NCBI GenBank assembly: GCA_020436225.1
Contig: JAGQYE010000009.1
Span: 1 to 52,421, forward strand
From: Bacteroidota bacterium
Lineage (GTDB): Bacteria; Bacteroidota; Bacteroidia; Chitinophagales; JADIYW01
Length of the DNA: 52,421 nt
Reading direction: 5' to 3'
Position numbers and translations under genes: made by a program. Shown here one piece after another: positions 15,954 to 22,740 of this stretch. Position 1 is the first letter of the stretch. Each line of letters opens with the position of its first letter. The notes beneath the pieces were generated by a model. It saw only the letters and a program-made list of their open reading frames with translations. It had not been told where the DNA came from and did no database searches.

Positions 15954-15990
15954 TGTTGCACGGTCGTTCTAAAATAGCTTATAACGGTTA

Positions 15991-16102
15991 CGGCTTGGCA
16001 AAGGCGGCAAGTGTTTTGCACTGCTCGTTTTACTCTGCTTTATTTTCAAATATACGATTTTCTGTTATTTTTCATCACTTCTCTGCCGTTTTTGCCAAAC
16101 CG
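15991..16102. repeat. Long imperfect inverted repeat 5' of the nuclease gene
   Basis: CGGCTTGGCAAAGGCGGCA (15991-16009) and TGCCGTTTTTGCCAAACCG (16084-16102) match at 16 of 19 positions as inverted arms around 74 nt of AT-rich DNA. The outer edges carry ATAACGG and CTTGTTGTGGGC. The layout recalls a large attC-type hairpin, but the integron core motifs GTTRRRY and RYYYAAC do not match. Confidence 0.6.
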
Positions 16103-16280
16103 CTTGTTGTGGGCAGAAAAATCTTATCGTGTGTTTTTATTTCTGCTATCGAATTATTTCTCATTTATGGCGATTATTTTTCATCTTACATTTACCACTT
16201 CAAACTATTAGTATTCATTAATATTTCAACGACTACAAAATGTTCATTTAGTTTCATAAATTCTCATTTGGGATTTAATT

Positions 16281-16310
16281 ATGTTTCGTGCGGGCACGAA
16301 ACACGGCAAG
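16281..16310 (-). repeat. Dispersed repeat, copy C, with perfect palindrome
   Basis: TTTCGTG, CGGG, CACGAAA (16284-16301) is a perfect 7-bp stem with a 4-nt loop. It corresponds to the core of copies A and B but diverges outside it. Confidence 0.65.
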
Positions 16311-16353
16311 AGGCTTTTGATTTTGGTTCGTAAGGATATGACCTATGGTTTAT

Positions 16354-16379
16354 GAGATTCCCGCTTGCGCGAGAATGAC
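16354..16379 (+). repeat. REP-like palindrome, copy 2
   Basis: GAGATTCCCGC, TTGC, GCGAGAATGAC. It differs from copy 1 at two central positions. Confidence 0.75.
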
Positions 16380-16430
16380 TTTGCTTCCTTTGCGAAAAAA
16401 ACTTTGTGAACTTTGCGGTTAAGTGTAAGT

Positions 16431-16455
16431 AAGATTCTCACTTTCGTGGGAATAC
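16431..16455 (+). repeat. REP-like palindrome, copy 3 (diverged)
   Basis: ATTCTCAC and GTGGGAAT around TTTC, preceded by AAG. Same layout as copies 1 and 2 with altered stem bases that still pair. Confidence 0.55.
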
Positions 16456-16485
16456 TTTGTGTGCTTTGTGTCTTAGTGGTTAATC

Positions 16486-17445
16486 TTATGAATTGATTTT
16501 TTGCTGAAATTTTTCCCAACTATTTTTGCTAAGTTGATACGTTAAATATTCAATATAATAACTGCCTTTTCCTGCATCATCTAATTCATTAAAATAAGAT
16601 TCTTGTTGTAAGATATGTTGAATGTTTCGAGCTATTCTTCTTCCGAAATTTGTTGAAGATTTATTGCATTCGTGTGTATTTATAATAAGCTCATCGCAAC
16701 CACCAATGATGGCACTCATCGCTGCAGTTGTATTGCGTAAGATATTAGAATATTCATTTTCTGCATCAAAATTTTTGGTGCTTGTTTCGCATAAAATATT
16801 TACTTGATTTGGCAAGTTATAGATTTCTGCTGCTTGTTTCCACAACCAACGAAATGCACGTAACTTAGCAATTTCAAAAAAATAATTTTGTTTGATATAA
16901 AAATGAAAATGTGTGGATTTATTTTTAATGCCTTCTAAAAGTGCGACTGCTAATTCATCACTAATAGTTGATTGCTCGGGAATTTTTATATAGTTTGTGC
17001 AACTATTTTTTTCTATTTCTTCCAACACATTTCTATTTTCTTCTTTATAATTTTCAAAACGAACAGGCGCAACATCTAACAAAATATCTTGCAATAATGC
17101 TTGGATGTTTTCTTTATTTATTACTTGATGTTGAAGATTAAACACAATGGAAGTTGCGCCGTATTGCAAAGCTTCTAATGCTTGTTTATTAGCATCTTTA
17201 ATATCATCAACAATAATTCGCTCAACAATTTGCCAAGAATTTGAGTTGCGTTTAGGAATAGAAAGCTGATAGTTTAAGTTATCTTCTTTGGTATAAAAAG
17301 GCAATACATCAATTCCTTCACTACTGTGCCAAGTTAATTGCTCAAACGATTCACCTTTAAGTTCTTGAATAATTTTTTGTTTCCACTCTTCGGCTGTGTT
17401 GCCTTGGAATTGTTGATATATCGACTCCAACTTTTCTATTGACAT
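16486..17445 (-). CDS. mutA: Methylmalonyl-CoA mutase small-subunit-like protein (short form)
   Basis: The small (non-catalytic) subunit pairs with MutB in isomerising succinyl-CoA and methylmalonyl-CoA. The N-terminus EEWKQKIIQELKGESFEQLTWHSSEGIDVLPFYTKED is typical of the family. So are YFFEIAKLRAFRWLWKQ and the closing barrel segment GGCDELIINTHE through GKGSYYIEYLTYQL. No B12-binding domain is present, as expected for some Bacteroidota small subunits. At 319 residues it is much shorter than usual (about 450-620), with several compressed loops, but it is collinear and has no visible frameshift. The catalytic mutB gene usually follows. Here the repeat-rich nuclease region follows instead. 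It is 34 bp from the OmpA gene. Confidence 0.75.
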   Translation of the reverse strand: MSIEKLESIYQQFQGNTAEEWKQKIIQELKGESFEQLTWHSSEGIDVLPFYTKEDNLNYQLSIPKRNSNSWQIVERIIVDDIKDANKQALEALQYGATSIVFNLQHQVINKENIQALLQDILLDVAPVRFENYKEENRNVLEEIEKNSCTNYIKIPEQSTISDELAVALLEGIKNKSTHFHFYIKQNYFFEIAKLRAFRWLWKQAAEIYNLPNQVNILCETSTKNFDAENEYSNILRNTTAAMSAIIGGCDELIINTHECNKSSTNFGRRIARNIQHILQQESYFNELDDAGKGSYYIEYLTYQLSKNSWEKFQQKINS

Positions 17446-17479
17446 AGTGTAAAGATACTAAAGGAAATCAGTTTGCATA

Positions 17480-20400
17480 TTACTGAACGCTTAAGATTTT
17501 TATCTCCACTCGTTGATTAACCGGCGAACCCGGCGACGCAATTAAATGTTGTTTCCCATAACCTTTGTAAGTCAGTCTATTTTTATCAATTCCTTTAGAA
17601 ATTAAATAATCTACACATGTTTTCGCTCTGTCATACGATAATTTATTACAAAAAACGTCATCGCAAAGTCCGTTGGTATGACCGCCAATTTCCACTTTTA
17701 AATTCTTATTTTTTTTCAAGAACGCTACTACTTTATCTATTTCCGGATAAGAAGGAATGGTTAAATAGGCTGCATCGGCAACGAAATAAATCTTATCTGC
17801 AATTGCAACTGCACCAACTTCAAGCGGCACATTGAACAAGTCGTAATTTTGTTGAAGATTAGCATTATTTGTAATATTTTTCTTTACGTTGGATAAAGAA
17901 TCAATAGAATGTTTGAGTGCAAAAAATTCTTTTTCTTGTTGCTTTCTCAATGCATCTAACTTTGCTTTATCTTGCTCCATCTTCAATTTTTCTGCAGCCA
18001 ATTTATCGTTCTCTTCTTGCATTCGTTTCAACAAATCATCCATTTGTTTTTTCTGTGCTTCTAAATCTTCTTTTTCTTTAGATAGTTGTGTGTTTTGAGT
18101 AGTTAACTTATCATTTTCTGAATTAAATTTTTCTCTTTGTGTTTTAAGTTCATCAATGTCATTTTCCAATGTTTGTTTCTTTGTATCCATTTTATTGATA
18201 GCAGCCAACATATCTTGTTCGATTGTTTTATGTGCTTGTTCAATAGAATCAAAATTATATGGATTTGACATTGAAGTTAAAGTAAAAGTTTCAGGCAATT
18301 GAGCTGATGTTGTATCAGCTGAATTCTCTTTATTTATTGGTAGTTGTGTAAGTTGTGTACTATTTATTATTGATGAATCTTGTTGTACTTGTTGAATATT
18401 TGAAGATGGGATATTCACATCTTTTATTGGTTCGGAAATAGTGGCTGCTAAAACTTTATCTTCTTGAATAGGTGATTTTAATGTTTCTAATTCTGCTTGT
18501 AATTTCTGCAATTTATCTTCATATTTTGAAATGATTGCGGCAGCTTTTTGTTGTTGTTTTGGATCCGGCGTATAAGTAATTTTTGCTTGCTCATTTTTGC
18601 TTGGAATTTCTTGTTTTGTTTCAACACCTGTTGGTGTTGTCGTTGGAATTATTTCCGTTTTTATTTGCTGTTGTTGTTGTTTTAATGCTTGTAATTTATC
18701 TTGATAAGTATCGTATTGTTGGGCGCTTACATCTTCTACTTGAGGTTTTACAGGTTGTGGATCATAAGGCTTAGGTTCATAATAAGAATAAGGATTACTT
18801 AATGTAGTGCTTTGTTGTACTTGATTTTGTTGTTCTTTCAATGCTTGTAATTTCTTCTCTAATTGTTCTGTTTGAGAGTTACCTGTTGGTTGCACAGGTT
18901 GCGGATCAGGATATTGTTGTTTTACTGATGTTGGTAAAACAACAGTAGTTGCAGGCAGTTGCGTAGATGTTGGCGTTGCATTTATTTGTGCTTGTTGTCG
19001 TTTAAGTTCATCTAATTTTTGCTGTAAATCATCGGTTGCAGCTGTATTATTTATCGGTGCAGTTCTCAATGTATTACTTGTTAGAGTTTCATTTTGTGTT
19101 GGATTAACTTCATTTATAGCATAATTTACTGTAGGTGTAATTACTTTTTCTTCCGGCACTTTTACTTCTTGATTTATAGTTTGCGTCATCGGTTTATTTG
19201 TCAGATTATTTAATCTGTCATTATTTGGATTTACTGTCGGATTAGTACGTTGTTGCTCTCGATTGGCTAATTCTTCTTTAGTCAAAACATTAGGTTGTTT
19301 TTCCGGCATTTTCGCAGGTGTGATATAATTGACGTTTTCTGTCTTGTGTTCAACTTTTACTGCATTATTCACAGGCAATGAACTTACATTATTATTTGGT
19401 GTATTTTTTATTTGATTTTGTTGTTGTTTTAAAGCAGCAATTTTATCTTGTAAATCATCTGTAGTAGTATTTACAGGTACATTGCTTGATGTTGTTGTTG
19501 TTTGTGGAATTGTTTTGGGTTGTAAAGTTGTGTTAACGCTCGTTGTTGGAATATTGGATTGAGGAATTCCAGCAACCAATTTCGACATATCTACATATTC
19601 GGGTCTGATTTCTTTAGGCAAACGAATACGATATAAATCATTCATACCATACACTGTTTTCCCGCTGGAGAAATAAGCATAATCGCCGGCAGCCGGAATA
19701 GTATAATAAATATCCATTTCCGGACTATTGATTTTATCGCCTAAGTTTAATGGTTTTGTCCAATTTGTCCAAGTATCATCTAAGCGTTTGCTCATATACA
19801 TATCGTAGCTACCAAAACCCGGATGCCCGGAAGATGAAAAATAAAGTGTTTTGCCGTCAGCTGCTAAAAATACACTTCCTTCCGCTCCAACTGTATTTAT
19901 TGTTGGTCCCAAGTTTTTGGGTGTTGTCCATGTTCCGTCGCTATACTTTTTAGAAACATATAAATCTAAATCGCCGTAAGAATCATCACGTTGAATAGCC
20001 ATCAACACAACATTCTCTGTTATATTTAAGTAGTAATGAGCAAATTCATTTTTGTTATATAAATCAGGAATTGGCAATGCTTTTGGCTTGCTCCAAGTAT
20101 TATTTTTTTGTTTGGTAGAAACTGATAAACCGGCATAGTTGTATGTATTCTTTACATATTTATTTGCCACATACAAACGATTATTATCGGCGCTGATATA
20201 ACATGCAAAATTATGTTCTGATGTATTTAATGGAGGTCCGATGTTTTCTGCTTTAGAAAAATATCCGCCCGGCAAAATTTTAGAATAAAAAATATCATCA
20301 TCAAAAGCAGATAAATTTCGTTCATCTGTTAATTTGCGCGTAAAATATAAAGTACTTCCATCAGGAGAAATTAAAGGTAAGTGATCATAATAAGGCGAAT

Positions 20401-21013
20401 TGACATTAGCACCTAAATTTTCAGGCTGACCAACCGGTTCACTATATCGCATCACATTTATTTGTTGAACATAAGGTTGAGTTGTAGAAGAAATTCCTAT
20501 GCAATCAATTTCTTCTCGTCCGAAAGTAGCATTGGTATTGATGACTAATTTTAATTTTACAACATTATAAGCCGGTTTAATTTTGAAATAAGTAAAAACA
20601 TCATTCATTTTTTGTGTCGGCTTGGGATAATCATTTTCGTAAACAGTATATTTTTTTCCTTTGGTATCATATAAAATTATTTCAGCTACTGAACCTGAAT
20701 TAAAATTTTCTCCAACTATTACTTGTTGAACCATTTGCGGAGTGGCAAAACCTACGGTAACAAATTCTTTGGAATTATTTTGATGTTTAGGCGTCCAAGC
20801 ATGTTGGGAAGAACCATATTGTAATGTATTTGGATAACCAAGGACTTGTACAGCACTCCATCTGGTAGAATTTTGCCCGATAAGTTCATCTTTATATTCC
20901 GAAGAAAAATCAAGTAGCTTTGTTGCCCATTGTACATCAGCAGCAATGCCAATCAAAGAAAAGAAGTTATAAATAACAAGAAAACTAAATATCTTTTTCA
21001 TAAATAAATTCAT
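17480..21013 (-). CDS. Large mosaic envelope protein: discoidin-like domain, PD40 propeller, Q-rich repeats, OmpA domain
   Basis: The 1177-residue exported protein has a signal peptide (MKKIFSFLVIYNFFSLIG; start at 21013, or at the Met codon at 21001). Domains in order are: F5/8-type discoidin-like beta-sandwich (about 28-175); a TolB/PD40 propeller (about 195-465, with repeated ISPDGSTLYFT, ISADNNRLYVA, LAADGKTLYFS); a Thr/Asn/Gln/Pro-rich linker (about 480-860) with four copies of a 17-residue module such as DDLQDKIAALKQQQNQI plus one diverged copy; a long coiled coil (about 930-1050); and an OmpA peptidoglycan-binding domain with EIGGHTNGLCDD and NKLSYDRAKTCVDYL. It probably links peptidoglycan to the outer membrane. 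The T9SS protein PorE also joins PD40 and OmpA domains, but its other domains differ. Function unknown. Confidence 0.88.
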   Translation of the reverse strand: MNLFMKKIFSFLVIYNFFSLIGIAADVQWATKLLDFSSEYKDELIGQNSTRWSAVQVLGYPNTLQYGSSQHAWTPKHQNNSKEFVTVGFATPQMVQQVIVGENFNSGSVAEIILYDTKGKKYTVYENDYPKPTQKMNDVFTYFKIKPAYNVVKLKLVINTNATFGREEIDCIGISSTTQPYVQQINVMRYSEPVGQPENLGANVNSPYYDHLPLISPDGSTLYFTRKLTDERNLSAFDDDIFYSKILPGGYFSKAENIGPPLNTSEHNFACYISADNNRLYVANKYVKNTYNYAGLSVSTKQKNNTWSKPKALPIPDLYNKNEFAHYYLNITENVVLMAIQRDDSYGDLDLYVSKKYSDGTWTTPKNLGPTINTVGAEGSVFLAADGKTLYFSSSGHPGFGSYDMYMSKRLDDTWTNWTKPLNLGDKINSPEMDIYYTIPAAGDYAYFSSGKTVYGMNDLYRIRLPKEIRPEYVDMSKLVAGIPQSNIPTTSVNTTLQPKTIPQTTTTSSNVPVNTTTDDLQDKIAALKQQQNQIKNTPNNNVSSLPVNNAVKVEHKTENVNYITPAKMPEKQPNVLTKEELANREQQRTNPTVNPNNDRLNNLTNKPMTQTINQEVKVPEEKVITPTVNYAINEVNPTQNETLTSNTLRTAPINNTAATDDLQQKLDELKRQQAQINATPTSTQLPATTVVLPTSVKQQYPDPQPVQPTGNSQTEQLEKKLQALKEQQNQVQQSTTLSNPYSYYEPKPYDPQPVKPQVEDVSAQQYDTYQDKLQALKQQQQQIKTEIIPTTTPTGVETKQEIPSKNEQAKITYTPDPKQQQKAAAIISKYEDKLQKLQAELETLKSPIQEDKVLAATISEPIKDVNIPSSNIQQVQQDSSIINSTQLTQLPINKENSADTTSAQLPETFTLTSMSNPYNFDSIEQAHKTIEQDMLAAINKMDTKKQTLENDIDELKTQREKFNSENDKLTTQNTQLSKEKEDLEAQKKQMDDLLKRMQEENDKLAAEKLKMEQDKAKLDALRKQQEKEFFALKHSIDSLSNVKKNITNNANLQQNYDLFNVPLEVGAVAIADKIYFVADAAYLTIPSYPEIDKVVAFLKKNKNLKVEIGGHTNGLCDDVFCNKLSYDRAKTCVDYLISKGIDKNRLTYKGYGKQHLIASPGSPVNQRVEIKILSVQ

Positions 21014-21108
21014 AAATAGCTATAAAATTAAAAGAGAATTTTAAACATAATTAACAAGATTTATACCAATTCAAAAGGAATAACTCACAAACTAATAAAT
21101 ATAACGAT

Positions 21109-21128
21109 TAATTTTGGTATTAATTTTG
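21109..21128 (+). promoter_or_regulatory. Two tandem -7 boxes for the secreted-protein gene
   Basis: TAATTTTG occurs at 21109-21116 and again at 21121-21128; both match TAnnTTTG. They lie 12-24 nt before the ATG at 21141 and argue against an upstream TTG start at 21114. Confidence 0.45.
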
Positions 21129-21140
21129 AAAGCTATGTTT

Positions 21141-22037
21141 ATGAAGTCAATTTTTGCACTCTTATTTTTCATTCTTCCATTTATATCCAAAGCACAACTT
21201 GCGCCTGAAGATTTTCAAAAATTAAAATTATACGAAGATACTATTCGAAGTTATGGAGATACATTAATCAACAGTCAGCTACAAGAAAATCGCTCTATTG
21301 CCAGCTATCGAATTATCCAAGCATTGACAAGAGCTTTAAAAATAAAGAATTCATTTTATTATAATTGGAGCGATTCTTTACCTTGGAAAATAACCATTCC
21401 TGAAGATGGCAGTTTTAAAATTTTTACTTGGTATGTGCGTAATGATGAAGATTTATATCGATTTTTTGGAACGATACAAATGAAGAGTGATACTTTAAAA
21501 ATGTTTCCTTTAATAGATTATTCCGATTTTACCGACCATCAACAAGATATTAATGTGGACAACAACAATTGGATTGGTGCATTGTATTACGGCATCAAAA
21601 CAGTAAAAAACAAAAAGAAAACATATTACACTTTATTTGGTTGGGATGGCAACAATGCTGCCAGCAACAAAAAGGTGATGGAAATACTTTCCTTCAACAA
21701 AGCCGGACAACCTCGATTTGGTGCGCCGATAATCGATATGGGCAAAGGTAAAATTCTCAATCGCTTTATTATTGAATATGCTGAGTCAGCTTCTATTTCT
21801 TTAAACTTTAATGCACTACAAAACAAAGTAATGTTTGACCATGTTGCTCCAAGCGGTGATGTTTTAGAAGGATTTTTTGCCAATTATGTACCTGATGGAA
21901 CCTATGAAGGCTTTGAATGGAAGAAAGGAAAATGGCATTATATCGAAAGTATTGCATACGAAAAAAGAGAAGATGGCGATGTGCCAAATGTTGGCAAGAA
22001 AGAAACGTTTGAACTATACAAGCCAAAAGGAAAATAA
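21141..22037 (+). CDS. Conserved secreted protein of unknown function
   Basis: The 298-residue product has a clear signal peptide (MKSIFALLFFILPFISKAQ) and is periplasmic or secreted. An ATG at 21135 is an alternative start. The mature protein is rich in Tyr, Trp and Asp, with segments such as WKITIPEDGSFKIFTWYVRNDEDLYRFFGTIQ, YYTLFGWDGNNAASNKKVMEIL and SISLNFNALQNKVMFDHVAP. That reads as an all-beta fold; it resembles proteins I know only as hypothetical in Bacteroidota. It converges with the rRNA methyltransferase gene with no bases between the two stop codons (22037/22038). Function not assigned. Confidence 0.75.
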   Translation: MKSIFALLFFILPFISKAQLAPEDFQKLKLYEDTIRSYGDTLINSQLQENRSIASYRIIQALTRALKIKNSFYYNWSDSLPWKITIPEDGSFKIFTWYVRNDEDLYRFFGTIQMKSDTLKMFPLIDYSDFTDHQQDINVDNNNWIGALYYGIKTVKNKKKTYYTLFGWDGNNAASNKKVMEILSFNKAGQPRFGAPIIDMGKGKILNRFIIEYAESASISLNFNALQNKVMFDHVAPSGDVLEGFFANYVPDGTYEGFEWKKGKWHYIESIAYEKREDGDVPNVGKKETFELYKPKGK

Positions 22038-22739
22038 TTATAATTTATCTAAAATTAATGCCGTTGCAATCGCGGCATTTAAAGATTCTGCTTTACCGAT
22101 TCGTGGAATTGTAATAGGAAATGTAATTTTTTCTTGTAATGTTGGTCGGATGCCATGTCCTTCATTTCCTATCAAAATAAATCCGCAATTTTTATAATCT
22201 TGTTCGCGATAATTTTTGCCGTCTAATACAGCGCCATAAATCGGTAATTTATGCTTGGAAATGATTTCATCTATATTTTCTTCAAAAATCTGCACTCGAC
22301 CTATTGATGCCATACTCGCTTGTACTACTTTAGGATTCCAAGCATCCACGCAACCATCAGAACAAATAATTTTTTTGATTCCAAACCAATCGCAAGTTCG
22401 AATGATAGTTCCCATATTTCCCGGATCTTGAATATCATCCAACATTAATATCCATTCGTTATTTTTAATATTTAAAGAATAATTGGGCAATTGAAAAATG
22501 GCTAAACTATTATGTTGATGTTGTAAGGCAGTAATTTTTGCCAATTGTTGCTCGCTAATTTGTTTGTTTCTTGGATGCTGAATGCTTTCATTTATCGAAT
22601 AGATGTGAACAACTTCCAATCCTTCTTCTATTAATTCTTTTATAATTTTATCTCCTTCAGCAATAAATTGAGTGTACTTCTTGCGGTATTTCTTAATTTT
22701 GAGCGCATTAATATGTTTTATTTCTGCTTGACTTAACAT
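22038..22739 (-). CDS. SPOUT-class RNA 2'-O-methyltransferase (TrmH/RlmB family)
   Basis: The 233-residue enzyme should transfer a methyl group from SAM to a ribose 2'-OH of rRNA or tRNA. The N-terminal L30e-like substrate-binding domain (about 1-90) is followed by the trefoil-knot SPOUT domain with all three motifs: IQDPGNMGTIIRTCDWFG (catalytic Arg in the last part), FILIGNEGHGI and KAESLNAAIATAL. Target nucleotide unknown. The start MLSQAEIKHINALKIKKYRKKY is typical for the family, so the ATG at 22739 is probably right. It lies one base from the divergent ATG of tamL. Confidence 0.9.
   Translation of the reverse strand: MLSQAEIKHINALKIKKYRKKYTQFIAEGDKIIKELIEEGLEVVHIYSINESIQHPRNKQISEQQLAKITALQHQHNSLAIFQLPNYSLNIKNNEWILMLDDIQDPGNMGTIIRTCDWFGIKKIICSDGCVDAWNPKVVQASMASIGRVQIFEENIDEIISKHKLPIYGAVLDGKNYREQDYKNCGFILIGNEGHGIRPTLQEKITFPITIPRIGKAESLNAAIATALILDKL
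22694..22701 (+). promoter_or_regulatory. -7 box for tamL inside the methyltransferase gene
   Basis: TAATTTTG, exact match, 39 nt before the tamL ATG and within the coding part of the divergent gene. A TTG lies 23 bp upstream, slightly too far for an ideal -33. Confidence 0.4.
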
Positions 22740-22740
22740 A

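Larger units (their letters stand above)
15954..16485. other. Gene-free stretch upstream of the nuclease gene with several repeats
   Basis: This 532-bp interval holds no credible gene; an open frame across it is low-complexity and has no recognisable domain. It contains the long imperfect inverted repeat 15991-16102, the palindrome 16284-16301, two REP-like units (16354-16379, 16431-16455) and short repeats of the CTTTGNG...CTTTGNG kind between 16380 and 16475. Confidence 0.7.

Noticed and set aside
14998-16130. True integron attC sites (CALIN) around the nuclease gene
   Set aside because: The outer edges do not match GTTRRRY/RYYYAAC, the spacing differs between the two sides, and no integrase is in the window. 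Kept only as a structural analogy.
15875-16333. A 152-codon plus-strand frame over the nuclease gene's 5' end and the intergenic repeats
   Set aside because: It crosses the long inverted repeat and copy C of the dispersed repeat, has a low-complexity Phe/Ser/His-rich translation and no recognisable domain.
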